64,000 bases of DNA from Chryseobacterium herbae (GCF_025154075.1 NZ_JAOAMU010000004.1:186001-250000), one strand, 5' to 3'. Counted from the stretch's first letter, positions 17,895 through 27,660 are shown. Translations and numbers: made by a program. The notes: generated by a model not told the origin, from the sequence alone.

Positions 17895-18956
17895 TTATAA
17901 TTCTGAACTCTGAAACCTAGCCTCAGAAGGAATTTGAGACTGTTTGTACAGAAGAGGTGTTGTATTTTTGATTTTTTTGAATGTAGAAAAGAATGTAGAC
18001 TTGGAATTAAATCCAACTTCATAACCAATCTCTTCAATCTTCAGAAAGGAACCGTTTTCTATTTTGTCACAAGCTTCGCTGATCCTGTATTCATTGATGT
18101 AGGTTGAAAAGCTTTTGCCCAAATTATCATTCAGCAGTTGGGAAAGCTGATGGGCAGACATATTCATTTTAGTGGCCAGATCGCTTAATTTCAGATTTGG
18201 ATTTTTGTACAATTCTTCGGAATTCATCAGCCGTTCAAGTTTTGAAACAAAACCATCTGCCAATTCTTCTGAAATCTTTTTATTGGTATATTTTGGAGCT
18301 TCCTTTACATACTCCTGCTCATTCTTTTTACTGAACAGAATTAAAAAATTAGCATACAGCACAAAGGAAAACACAAGACTTCCTCCTGCACAGTAGATTT
18401 GAACCCAACCTGTAGAAATTAGCTGATAAGCCAGAAAAATAATCACATTGCTGATCATTACCGGAAGGATAAATTTATTGGGATTTTGAGTCGTCCGTTT
18501 TGAAAAAATATAATATTGGTATACCGCTAACACGACAAATACTGACCAAACGGTATAAATAAAGGTTCCGAAATATCTGTCCCAAGTAACCGGAAAGAAT
18601 AAATACACCAATCCAACGGCTCCAAGGAGCAACGTAAGAATACCGAAAGAAGTTCGGCACTGTTTTAAATCAAATTTTTCCCTTAAAAATGATGATCTGA
18701 TATAATAATATAAAGCTGGTCCAGTAAAAAACAACGCCGCCATTCCAAAATGGGGAATAATTCTCGGTAAGTCCGGATAAAAATAAATGCAGACGGAAAT
18801 CCCAACTCTGATGCTTAAAGTCAATAAAATCAGACCTAGGAAGAAATCCGGAAGATATTTGAGCTTTTTGACAAACAGAAGATAGATCCCGAGCAGCAAC
18901 CCATTAAAGGCTCCTACTGCACTGAAGAAAAATAACATCTGCTGTCCGAAAGTCAT
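17895..18956 (-). CDS. Membrane-anchored AraC-family transcriptional regulator
   Basis: 353 aa. The N-terminal 215 residues contain about seven hydrophobic spans (for example FFFSAVGAFNGLLLGIYLLF and FFLGLILLTLSIRVGISVCI). The C-terminal domain (about 245-345) is a two-helix-turn-helix AraC DNA-binding unit: LKLSDLATKMNMSAHQLSQL and IEEIGYEVGFNSKSTFFSTF. Such multi-spanning AraC proteins are common in Bacteroidota and probably sense an envelope signal directly. It lies 80 bp upstream of the receptor at 15451, its likely target. The signal is unknown. Confidence 0.85.
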   Translation of the reverse strand: MTFGQQMLFFFSAVGAFNGLLLGIYLLFVKKLKYLPDFFLGLILLTLSIRVGISVCIYFYPDLPRIIPHFGMAALFFTGPALYYYIRSSFLREKFDLKQCRTSFGILTLLLGAVGLVYLFFPVTWDRYFGTFIYTVWSVFVVLAVYQYYIFSKRTTQNPNKFILPVMISNVIIFLAYQLISTGWVQIYCAGGSLVFSFVLYANFLILFSKKNEQEYVKEAPKYTNKKISEELADGFVSKLERLMNSEELYKNPNLKLSDLATKMNMSAHQLSQLLNDNLGKSFSTYINEYRISEACDKIENGSFLKIEEIGYEVGFNSKSTFFSTFKKIKNTTPLLYKQSQIPSEARFQSSEL

Positions 18957-19024
18957 TGTATTTGTTTTTTATTTTTTGATATAAAGATGATCAATAACTG
19001 GTTTCATCAATCTGTACGGGTGAT

Positions 19025-19100
19025 TTTCAATAGGAACGGACTTTAGTCCGTTTAACAATAAAACCTCATCATTTGGCTTTAGCCAAAACCTATTGACATT
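19025..19100 (-). repeat. Composite palindromic repeat, family C, copy 2
   Basis: It contains TTTGGCTTTAGCCAAA (19072-19087) and ACGGACTTTAGTCCGT (19036-19051), with CTATTGAA at the outer end on the minus strand. Order and spacing match 10377-10442. It sits in the 266-bp gap between the AraC gene and gltA. Confidence 0.7.
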
Positions 19101-19173
19101 GATTAACTTATGGAAGTAAATTTAATGAAATTATCAATTCCAATTTTATAAAAAGAGACAACAATCCAAAATA

Positions 19174-19203
19174 AAAAATCCCAAAGCAAGCTTTGGGATT
19201 TTT
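19174..19203 (-). terminator. Intrinsic terminator of gltA
   Basis: The 13-bp perfect stem AAAAATCCCAAAG/CTTTGGGATTTTT with loop CAAG lies 20 bp after the gltA stop. It could work in both directions. Confidence 0.9.
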
Positions 19204-19222
19204 ATTATGATAAAAACAGTGA

Positions 19223-20509
19223 TTATCTGTTTGTAATATCGATGTAATCTCTTTGTTGAGCACCTTGGTAAACCTGTCTTGGTCTTCCGATAGGATCTCC
19301 TTTCATTCTCATTTCTTTCCACTGAGAAATCCATCCCGGTAGTCTTCCTAATGCAAACATTACGGTGAACATTTCTGTAGGAATTCCTAACGCTCTGTAG
19401 ATGATACCTGAATAGAAATCTACGTTTGGATATAGCTTTCTTTCTACGAAGTATTCGTCTTCAAGAGCTACTTTTTCCAACTGCATTGCAATATCAAGCG
19501 CTTTATCCTGAATACCTAATGCACTAAGGATATCATCAGCTGCTTTTTTAATGATCTTCGCTCTTGGGTCAAAGTTTTTGTATACTCTGTGTCCAAAGCC
19601 CATTAGACGGAAGTTATCATTTTTATCTTTAGCTTTTGCTACCCATTTGTTAACGTCTCCACCATCTTTTTCGATCAATTCAAGCATTTCGATTACAGCC
19701 TGGTTAGCCCCTCCGTGAAGAGGACCCCAAAGTGCAGAAACACCCGCAGAAATAGAAGCGAAAAGACCTGTGTGAGCAGAACCTACCATTCTTACTGTAG
19801 AAGTAGAACAGTTTTGCTCGTGGTCAGCGTGAAGGATTAATAATTTATCAAGAGCATCTACAATTACTGGGTTTACTTCGAAATCCTCGTTTGGTAATCT
19901 GAATGCCATTTTGTAGAAGTTTTCTACGTAGTTCAGGTTGTTGTCTCCATGATTAAGTGGAAGACCCTGAGTTTTTCTGTAGGTCCATGCGCAAAGGTGA
20001 GAGAATTTAGCAATCATCAATTCTGCAGCGTGGTCCATTTCTTCTTTAGAGTTTACGTTAACGGCTTTAGGATTAAAAGCGGTCAAAGCGGAAGTTAAAG
20101 AAGATAAAACTCCCATAGGGTGTGCAGAACGAGGGAAAGCATCGATGATTTTTTTCATCTCCTCTGCTATGAAGTTATATTTTTTAATATTGTTGTTGAA
20201 AGAACTGAACTGATCCTGATTAGGTAATTCACCATTTAATAAAAGGTACATTACTTCTGTGAAGTTAGATTTCTCAGCAATCTGCTCGATTGGATAACCT
20301 CTGTAGAATAATTCTCCTTTATCTCCGTCTAAGTAAGTGATGTCGCTAAGAGTAGCTCCGGTGTTCTTGTACCCTAAATCCAGAGTGATTAAACCTGTCT
20401 GGTCTCTTAATTTTGAAATATCAATTCCTCTGTCTCCGATAGTACTATCCACGATTGGATATTCATATGAATTACCGTCGTAATTCAATATTACTTTGTT
20501 GTCTGACAT
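19223..20509 (-). CDS. gltA: Citrate synthase
   Basis: 428 aa, the length of type II (hexameric) citrate synthases. It condenses acetyl-CoA and oxaloacetate to citrate at the entry of the TCA cycle. Active-site motifs are present: LHADHEQNCSTSTVR (His), LWGPLHGGANQAV (His of the GPLHGGAN signature) and MGFGHRVYKNFDPRA, followed by the Asp in NVDFYSGI. The start at 20509 gives a normal N-terminus. It lies 85 bp downstream of eno but probably has its own promoter, because a hairpin separates them. Confidence 0.97.
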   Translation of the reverse strand: MSDNKVILNYDGNSYEYPIVDSTIGDRGIDISKLRDQTGLITLDLGYKNTGATLSDITYLDGDKGELFYRGYPIEQIAEKSNFTEVMYLLLNGELPNQDQFSSFNNNIKKYNFIAEEMKKIIDAFPRSAHPMGVLSSLTSALTAFNPKAVNVNSKEEMDHAAELMIAKFSHLCAWTYRKTQGLPLNHGDNNLNYVENFYKMAFRLPNEDFEVNPVIVDALDKLLILHADHEQNCSTSTVRMVGSAHTGLFASISAGVSALWGPLHGGANQAVIEMLELIEKDGGDVNKWVAKAKDKNDNFRLMGFGHRVYKNFDPRAKIIKKAADDILSALGIQDKALDIAMQLEKVALEDEYFVERKLYPNVDFYSGIIYRALGIPTEMFTVMFALGRLPGWISQWKEMRMKGDPIGRPRQVYQGAQQRDYIDITNR

Positions 20510-20551
20510 TTATTTTATTTTTTTTTCTAAATATACTACTTATTACAAAAT

Positions 20552-20579
20552 ACGGCAAACAAAAATTATCGCTTGCCGT
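20552..20579 (-). terminator. Hairpin between eno and gltA
   Basis: ACGGCAA (20552-20558) pairs with TTGCCGT (20573-20579), 15 bp after the eno stop and followed on the minus strand by ATTTTG. It is modest in strength and may be a leaky terminator. Confidence 0.5.
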
Positions 20580-20594
20580 CATTTATAAATTCAA

Positions 20595-21929
<1,335 letters not shown>

Positions 21930-21952
21930 TTATTAATAATTATACTTGATCA

Positions 21953-21960
21953 CAAATTTA
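21953..21960 (-). promoter_or_regulatory. -7 box of eno
   Basis: TAAATTTG on the minus strand, 66 bases before the eno ATG at 21887. The -33 region is T-rich without a clear TTTG. Confidence 0.45.
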
Positions 21961-22079
21961 ATGAAAAAACTAACCTGATGAAAAAAGTAGGCTTTAATAT
22001 TTGGTAATAATCCAAAAATTCTCCAACCTTATTGATTGGAGAATGGGTATTAAAAATCTGGAGATAATTTCTTTTAACT

Positions 22080-23135
22080 TTATCTGTTTCTAAAATCTTC
22101 CGGAAAGTTTTTCAATTCTGACAAATCCAGTTCCAAGAGGGTATTCCCGTTATCTGCCATTGCTCCTATGGTAAATGCTCCGTACGCAGGAATTTTATAC
22201 TCCACTTCTTTCTTTCCGTTTCCGTCAAGATGAATGATGGATTTAGCAAAAGAATTATGCAGAAATAAATAAACATCGCTGTTTAAATCTACTTCTGCAG
22301 AAGAAACCTTTATGGTGAGATTCAGGACACCTGGAAGATTGGACTGGCTATAATCTACGGAAAGCGTTTTACCATTGGTACTGCTCCTTCCTCCGAACCT
22401 TCCTTTCTGCGGGTCATTGGAATGAGTAATTGGTGGCAGCCATGAGAGTAATAATGTACTTTGATCCAGTGCATTGATTCCACTCTCGGCCACACTACTG
22501 CTTTCCACGGCATCTTTAAGCTGAATAGATTCACTTACTTTATAATTATTCAGAGAGGTCGTCATTTCTTTTTCCTTCCCTTTAACTTCCTTACTTAGTT
22601 CCTGTATCTCAGTATTTTTCTGATTCATCGTTTCTTTACTGATAATCTTCGACATCAGAAGGTCTATAAACCTCATTCCTGCACACGCAGCAAGCAGACA
22701 ATACGCCGTCCAGATCAGATAATCTGTGGCAACAGATTTTTCTTTTTCTTCCGTTTTTTTATCATCATCAGGCTGTGTAGAACCGGGTTGAACTCCTGTG
22801 TTATTATTAGATGGCGTAGTCTGTATAGAATCTTTTTTTACCAAACTGTAATTTGCGGTTTTGGGAACAGGCTTTCCTGATGGCTTGATCTCTATTGGAG
22901 GTACCTTTACCGGAATATAAATTTCCTGCAAAAGCTTACTGTCTGCAAATTTCAGAAATAAGGGAACGAGGACGGTCGCAGCCAATCCAAAAAGGACACA
23001 GACTCCTATAGACCGTAATTTTATTATGGTAGTACTTTCAGCTTCTCTTTGTGCATTGGCATCTGAATAGAAATTGACAATTCCTCCAAAAACACCTGTT
23101 GCAGCCATAATGATCGCGATATAATACAATGACAT
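22080..23135 (-). CDS. Membrane protein with C-terminal pYEATS-like domain
   Basis: 351 aa. Membrane segments at about 3-22, 42-62 and 138-160, a Pro/Asp/Lys-rich linker at 75-135 and a short coiled coil at 163-200. Residues 241-351 resemble the prokaryotic YEATS (pYEATS) domain: GRFGGRSSTNGKTLS, VYLFLHNSF and YGAFTIGAMADNG with the closing LELDLSELKNFPEDFRNR. From memory, this domain has been described in predicted bacterial conflict and NTP-dependent immunity systems, where it may bind a modified ligand. The gene follows the protease by 79 bp on the same strand and probably shares its transcript. The function here is unproven. Confidence 0.65.
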   Translation of the reverse strand: MSLYYIAIIMAATGVFGGIVNFYSDANAQREAESTTIIKLRSIGVCVLFGLAATVLVPLFLKFADSKLLQEIYIPVKVPPIEIKPSGKPVPKTANYSLVKKDSIQTTPSNNNTGVQPGSTQPDDDKKTEEKEKSVATDYLIWTAYCLLAACAGMRFIDLLMSKIISKETMNQKNTEIQELSKEVKGKEKEMTTSLNNYKVSESIQLKDAVESSSVAESGINALDQSTLLLSWLPPITHSNDPQKGRFGGRSSTNGKTLSVDYSQSNLPGVLNLTIKVSSAEVDLNSDVYLFLHNSFAKSIIHLDGNGKKEVEYKIPAYGAFTIGAMADNGNTLLELDLSELKNFPEDFRNR

Positions 23136-23214
23136 GGTGATTAGTTTTTATGGTTATTGGTATTAGCTTATATCTTATTGTAGACGAAATTCCATTGCCA
23201 GACGGTCAATATAA

Positions 23215-24069
23215 TTACAGTCTTGACCATTCAGCCCATCTTTGAAAAAAGTAATCTCTCACTCTTACAGCTTTATTCGGGCAGCCTCCATAGCCATGAA
23301 CGCCTACTACTGAACGAACCGGAGCATTCACATAAACAGGGCTTCCACTTTGCCCTCCTTCTGTATCCAACATATACTCAAGCTTGTAATCTGTCACATT
23401 AGTAGGTGCCCCTGCATTAAACCACTGGGTTCCGCGGGGTTTATCTTTGGGATACCCAGAATTATTCAGAATGGTAGATGTTTTCAATTCGGAGTAGCCA
23501 AAATAGCCGCCGACTCTGTTAAAAAGCGTATTGTCCGGAAGAATAATAGCGCCGTGATCAAAGTCCGAATTCCCATTCCTGATAAAGTCTTCCATAGTTC
23601 TGAAATTGGTACTGACCTGTGATCCAAACGGTGCGTTTCCTCCGTCCCTCCCGGGAATAACCTGAACGGACCGGGCCCAACCTCCGGCATCTTTTAGAAA
23701 AACGCAGTGGCCACTCGTAATAATGCATCTTTTATTGATAAAAAAGCCGGTCCCTATGTATTGCGTCCCATTGTTTGCGGTAATAATCAGACTGCATATG
23801 TATCTGTACGGCACATTCTGAGGATTGACCAATACCCTGTCATCATTTCCACATGTACTTTCAGGCATGAACGAATCAATGTGCTGAAGATTCACAATAT
23901 CATCTGACAGGGCTTCAAGCCAGTCTGCGTTGCGTAATTTAAATCCCTGAACTTCTTCCAGAGTATTGTTATCAAGCCCTTCCACCTGAGAAAAAGGTGA
24001 TGGTAGCGTTTTGTTTTCAAACTCTACCAGTTCACCTGTATTTGATACTGAAAAAAAAATATTATCCAT
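23215..24069 (-). CDS. Trypsin/V8-like serine protease without signal peptide
   Basis: 284 aa. Chymotrypsin-fold catalytic triad: TSGHC with His121, FDHGAI with Asp171 and EGGQSGSPV with Ser241, in the pattern of glutamyl-endopeptidase (V8)-like S1 proteases. Residues 1-75 form an acidic N-terminal region without a hydrophobic signal sequence, so the protein may be cytoplasmic or exported by another route. Four Cys near the catalytic domain (73, 92, 115, 122) and Cys263 may matter for folding. It is probably co-transcribed with the pYEATS-like membrane protein. Upstream lies a motif (24120-24139) that matches the one before the response-regulator gene. Confidence 0.85.
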   Translation of the reverse strand: MDNIFFSVSNTGELVEFENKTLPSPFSQVEGLDNNTLEEVQGFKLRNADWLEALSDDIVNLQHIDSFMPESTCGNDDRVLVNPQNVPYRYICSLIITANNGTQYIGTGFFINKRCIITSGHCVFLKDAGGWARSVQVIPGRDGGNAPFGSQVSTNFRTMEDFIRNGNSDFDHGAIILPDNTLFNRVGGYFGYSELKTSTILNNSGYPKDKPRGTQWFNAGAPTNVTDYKLEYMLDTEGGQSGSPVYVNAPVRSVVGVHGYGGCPNKAVRVRDYFFQRWAEWSRL

Positions 24070-24119
24070 TGTAATTAGTTTTTATTTCAGTAAAGTTCAG
24101 CTTAAAAATTCCTCATGTC

Positions 24120-24139
24120 AATTACACAAAAGGGTGATT
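24120..24139 (-). promoter_or_regulatory. Inverted-repeat motif upstream of the protease, site 2
   Basis: AATTACAC, four A, then GGGTGATT. The left half and the preceding TC are identical to the motif at 26987-27006; the right half differs at two positions. It lies 51-70 bases before the protease ATG, almost the same distance as site 1 from the regulator ATG. It is a candidate binding site of the NarL/LuxR-type regulator. Confidence 0.5.
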
Positions 24140-24166
24140 AAAGTAATAATAGACATGTATACAAAT

Positions 24167-24946
24167 TTATATGGTAACTCTGAAAAGTATTTGAGTTCCG
24201 GGTCCGTCTTTTAAAATATGGCATTCTCCGTTTTGCTCCTGCATTCTTCGTTTCATATTTCTTAATCCATTCCCTTCGGGATGTGAGTCAGGAATTCCGG
24301 ATCCGTCATCTGAAATCTTCATGGAAAAGACATTATTTACCTGTGAGAAAGACAGTTTCAATGTATTCGCAAGGCTGTGTTTGTAGGCATTATTGATGGC
24401 TTCTTTTAAGCATAAAAACATATTCCTCCTCAGCTCTGTAGAAATCGGAGTTTTTGACAGGACATCCACACTTTCTGACCACAATTTGATTTTTGTTTTT
24501 TTCAGGAAGTTATCCGCGTATTGATTAGCATAATCTATAAAGCTTCCCAGGGTATCATTTCCTGAATTCAGGCTCCAAAGCATTTCCCTCATGGAAAGAT
24601 TCATTTCTTCGGAGGTTTTCAGAAGTTCATCGATGTCATTCTGCAGATCATCATCTTCGGCTTTCTGTTTCAGGAATTCTGCCTGAAGTTTCAGTGCTGA
24701 AATACCCGCTCCGAGATCGTCATGCATATCATGGGAGATGCGTTCCCGCTCCTGTTCTATTGATTTTTGCTTTTCGAGTTCTTTCTGGAGGAGCTGGTTT
24801 TGGTATTCTGCTTCTTTGAGCTGTTGTTGCTGAATAAAAAGCAATCTTTTCTTATTAAACAGGTAGGTAGTGAAAGCTAAACTTATAACTATAAAAATAA
24901 TAATTACACCTACTAATAATATTGTAAGCTTAATTTTATCTGGCAT
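24167..24946 (-). CDS. Minimal sensor histidine kinase (NarL/DegS type)
   Basis: 259 aa. A single membrane span (residues 7-30) is followed directly by a coiled coil (35-68), the HisKA_3 dimerisation region (RERISHDMHDDLGAGISAL, probable phospho-His75) and an HATPase domain with the N box (KEAINNAYKHS) and G boxes (DDGSGIPD, GNGLRNMKRRM). There is no extracellular sensor domain. Its start overlaps the preceding membrane-protein gene by 11 bp, so that protein may supply the sensing part. The likely partner is the response regulator at 26308-26940 in the same operon. Confidence 0.9.
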   Translation of the reverse strand: MPDKIKLTILLVGVIIIFIVISLAFTTYLFNKKRLLFIQQQQLKEAEYQNQLLQKELEKQKSIEQERERISHDMHDDLGAGISALKLQAEFLKQKAEDDDLQNDIDELLKTSEEMNLSMREMLWSLNSGNDTLGSFIDYANQYADNFLKKTKIKLWSESVDVLSKTPISTELRRNMFLCLKEAINNAYKHSLANTLKLSFSQVNNVFSMKISDDGSGIPDSHPEGNGLRNMKRRMQEQNGECHILKDGPGTQILFRVTI

Positions 24947-25589
24947 CGCTGTTCATTTTTTTCCATTGAAAATAAGCAAAACTGTATAATATCAAACAAA
25001 AATAATTGCCTGCAATAAAAAGTATTTTACTGAAATTTAGAATACTTTTGTTTGATTCGTTGAAGTAGTACATGGGAACGGTTCTTAGTATAAAAAAACT
25101 TGCCCATACGATTTGAGATAGGCTTATCCAATATAATGGGTTATTAATAATCTTTTCGCCATCAAAATAATAGTTCTTCTTCAGTAACCAGGCAAGCGAA
25201 ATAATTATGTAATAGAATGAAATGACAAAACCTAATCTTATGTCAAAAATATTACTAAGTAAATCTATTTTCATTAAAAAAACACATAAGACAGATAATA
25301 ATGAAAGAATTATTAAAAAAAAATTCCACCAAAATTGGCCCCAAAATAAATAAGAAAAATACAATATGCAGAATATGATATAGAAATTAAATCTCACCGC
25401 ATTCGGTTGATCTACATTTAGCATTTTTTCAGCAAAACCGATTACTACATCTACTAATAATGTAGTGATGAGGTATACAAAAAAGAAACTTTGGGAATAA
25501 AATTTCTTTTTTATTCCCAAAGTAAAAAACAATATTGTAAGAGTTAGCAAACCAAAACAATAAATGTAATAAAATATGGTTAAGGCCAT
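24936..25589 (-). CDS. Multi-spanning membrane protein of the two-component operon
   Basis: 217 aa with about seven hydrophobic segments (near 3-23, 33-50, 67-85, 87-108, 115-135, 152-170 and 187-206) and no soluble domain. Phe/Tyr/Trp-rich helices are typical of small sensor-type 7TM modules. It overlaps the gene before it by 10 bp and the kinase gene after it by 11 bp, implying coupled translation. I infer that it is the sensing partner of the kinase. The sequence is more AT-rich than the flanking regulator and kinase genes. No family was recognised. Confidence 0.7.
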   Translation of the reverse strand: MALTIFYYIYCFGLLTLTILFFTLGIKKKFYSQSFFFVYLITTLLVDVVIGFAEKMLNVDQPNAVRFNFYIIFCILYFSYLFWGQFWWNFFLIILSLLSVLCVFLMKIDLLSNIFDIRLGFVISFYYIIISLAWLLKKNYYFDGEKIINNPLYWISLSQIVWASFFILRTVPMYYFNESNKSILNFSKILFIAGNYFCLILYSFAYFQWKKMNSDAR

Positions 25590-26302
25590 AAGCTTGTTAT
25601 ATCAGATGGGCTACTAAGAGAAATAACTTTATCATCCGGCATCTCAAAATAATACTGCAGGGCAATTGAAATTCTTCCTAATCTTTTCTTATATTCAGAA
25701 TTAAGAACAGAACCTTTAATTCCTTTAAAGACAATAAAACTAATCTTTATATATTTAAAATACTGTTCCATATCAGGATAGTCTTTAAACGTTGTATGGT
25801 GAAACAAGCTAATATCTTCTTTTTCATATGATACAATTCGAGTATTAATCTTATTTGTTACTTGATTAATATAATCTCCAAGTCCTTCTTCATAATTTGT
25901 TTTCTCCACAAGAAGGCTAAATGTGTCACTTAGCTCAGTTAAAGTATAAATGGTCATCCCATTGATCTGATTTTCATCAAATGTAAATACCTTATCATCA
26001 GAATCTAAAGACGAAATATTATTTGATAAATGAAGTAATAGAGAAATATTTTTTTTTCGCTCGACAAAGTAAAAATTAGCATATTTCTTTCGAGATCTTA
26101 AAAGAATATCAATAAGTCCTCCATCAACCAATAGATGACTATTAAAAGAAACATCATCTTTACTTTTTAATTTGCTAAATTCATTTGTCAACTCTATAAA
26201 ATCACTTTCAGGTATAGGCGTTACGGCAAACGCTTCAAGTAATGTTTTCTTCTTGTCTATTAGTTTACTTTGAAAAAAAATCTCTGATAATCTGGTTTTC
26301 AT
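25580..26302 (-). CDS. Unknown protein of the two-component operon
   Basis: 240 aa, soluble, with no signal peptide and no membrane segment. It is rich in Lys, Ser, Ile and Phe, with a central predicted helix-strand mix and no motif I can name. It starts 5 bp after the response-regulator stop and overlaps the membrane-protein gene by 10 bp, so it is certainly part of the operon. The AT-rich composition shared with the next gene hints at a different history from the regulator and kinase. A role in signal input or output is possible. Confidence 0.65.
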   Translation of the reverse strand: MKTRLSEIFFQSKLIDKKKTLLEAFAVTPIPESDFIELTNEFSKLKSKDDVSFNSHLLVDGGLIDILLRSRKKYANFYFVERKKNISLLLHLSNNISSLDSDDKVFTFDENQINGMTIYTLTELSDTFSLLVEKTNYEEGLGDYINQVTNKINTRIVSYEKEDISLFHHTTFKDYPDMEQYFKYIKISFIVFKGIKGSVLNSEYKKRLGRISIALQYYFEMPDDKVISLSSPSDITSLWP

Positions 26303-26307
26303 AATTC

Positions 26308-26940
26308 TTAGTTTTTAAAATGGTTAAATTTATTAATGGCTTCTACCTTATTGCTGACATGCAGCTTTCGGTAGATGTTTCCTACATGTTTTTTTACCGT
26401 GTCAATGCTGATGAACTTCTGGTCTGCAATTTCTTTATATAAAAGTCCCTGTGAAAGAAGTTCAAGAATTTCCTTTTCTCGCTCGGTGAGATCATCAAAT
26501 TCTTTAGTTTCAGGAAGTTTTTTTTCGAAGTGGCTTAAAACTCTTCGGGCAATAGACAGGCTCATGGGTGCACCACCATTGTAGACATCGCGGATGGAGG
26601 ATAATATTTTATCCATGCTTTCTCCTTTGATGAGATAGCCCATCGCACCGGCTTTTAAAGAATTGAAAATCTTTTCATCATCTTCGAAACTGGTACACAT
26701 GATGAACTGCGTTTCAGGCATTTCTTTTCTGAGCTTTTCGATGATTTCAATGCCGAGCATATCCTGCAGCTGGATATCCATCATCACCACATCCGGAGCA
26801 ATATCTGGGAGATTTTTCAGGGCATCATTCCCGTCGAAGAACTGGGCGGCCACCTTCATATCATCCTGGTAATTGATGACTTTCTTCAACGCATTGTTGT
26901 AGTTCTTTTCGTCTTCTACTATGGCGATGGAAATGCTCAT
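26308..26940 (-). CDS. NarL/LuxR-family response regulator
   Basis: 210 aa from the ATG at 26940; an in-frame TTG extension to 26988 overlaps the inverted repeat and is rejected. Residues 1-120 are a receiver domain (IAIVEDE acidic pocket, VVMMD with phospho-acceptor Asp55, and Lys in LIKGES). The C-terminus is a LuxR helix-turn-helix (LTEREKEILELLSQGLLYKE, then IDTVKKHVGNIYRKL). It probably activates its own operon and the protease gene through the shared inverted repeat. The cognate kinase is the last gene of the operon. Confidence 0.92.
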   Translation of the reverse strand: MSISIAIVEDEKNYNNALKKVINYQDDMKVAAQFFDGNDALKNLPDIAPDVVMMDIQLQDMLGIEIIEKLRKEMPETQFIMCTSFEDDEKIFNSLKAGAMGYLIKGESMDKILSSIRDVYNGGAPMSLSIARRVLSHFEKKLPETKEFDDLTEREKEILELLSQGLLYKEIADQKFISIDTVKKHVGNIYRKLHVSNKVEAINKFNHFKN

Positions 26941-26986
26941 TGTTTTTTTGTTTAAGACAAATTTCGTAAGAAAACAAGGTGGAATC

Positions 26987-27006
26987 AATTACACTTTTGT
27001 GTAATT
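26987..27006 (-). promoter_or_regulatory. Perfect inverted repeat upstream of the response regulator, site 1
   Basis: AATTACAC-N4-GTGTAATT, with perfect 8-base arms, centred about 56 bases before the regulator ATG at 26940. A degenerate version precedes the protease gene (24120-24139). It is a good operator candidate. Confidence 0.6.
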
Positions 27007-27117
27007 TTGAGACTTGAGTTCAGGGTTATTGGTTTGTTTTTTGTTCTACTAAATTTACTTAAATTTCTGTTACGATAGAAAAACAATTCATTAGCCTACA
27101 TTAAAAAAATAAATATC

Positions 27118-27552
27118 ATGAGAAAAAGTCTTTTAATAGCCGTTTCAGCTGTAGCATTACTATTAACGAGCTGCAAAAAAAATGAAAGCGGAAACAAAAG
27201 TGTGATCAAAATGGACAGTTCTTCAACTGTAATCACAGACAACAACGGGAAAATAGATTCTGTAACCCAAAGTTCTTCCACTATTGAAGTGAACAGCCAG
27301 AAAACAGAAAAAACAGATTTTGTGTACAAAGCAACAGACGGAGCCTTGGTTAAAGTAGTTTTCAAGAATGATCCTAAAGAAAGCACAGTTGCGATTACCA
27401 GCAATAAAAAAACGTTTACCCTTCCTAAAACTGGAACTAAAAACGGGGAAACCATCTATGAAAAAGATGATATGACCGCAAGAGTAAAAGGAGACAGCTT
27501 ACATCTTGAACAAGGGAATAATGTGATTGAACTGAAGAGAACGAAGATTTAA
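27118..27552 (+). CDS. Small lipoprotein of unknown function
   Basis: 144 aa. A lipoprotein signal peptide ends in LLTSC with Cys19 lipidated. The mature part is Ser/Thr/Lys-rich and then beta-strand rich (TDFVYKATDGALVKVVFKND, TLPKTGTKNGETIYEKDDM), suggesting a small all-beta domain that resembles MliC-like lysozyme inhibitors only loosely. It is divergent from the two-component operon and converges on rplQ, with a shared terminator at 27610. No function is assigned. Confidence 0.7.
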   Translation: MRKSLLIAVSAVALLLTSCKKNESGNKSVIKMDSSSTVITDNNGKIDSVTQSSSTIEVNSQKTEKTDFVYKATDGALVKVVFKNDPKESTVAITSNKKTFTLPKTGTKNGETIYEKDDMTARVKGDSLHLEQGNNVIELKRTKI

Positions 27553-27609
27553 TTCTCTTTCGCGATACGAGTTTAGGGGCCCGAGATTTATGATTAGAGG
27601 GACCAAAAT

Positions 27610-27641
27610 AAAAAAGCCATCCGGATTCCGGATGGCTTTTC
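27610..27641. terminator. Bidirectional terminator between the lipoprotein gene and rplQ
   Basis: The near-perfect stem AAAAGCCATCCGGA/TCCGGATGGCTTTT has A and T tracts on both sides. It is 20 bp from the rplQ stop and 58 bp from the lipoprotein stop. Confidence 0.92.
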
Positions 27642-27660
27642 ATTTATATCTGAATGAATA

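Noticed and set aside
26941..26988. N-terminal extension of the response regulator from a TTG
   Set aside because: The receiver domain begins at the ATG at 26940, and the extension overlaps the operator-like repeat.
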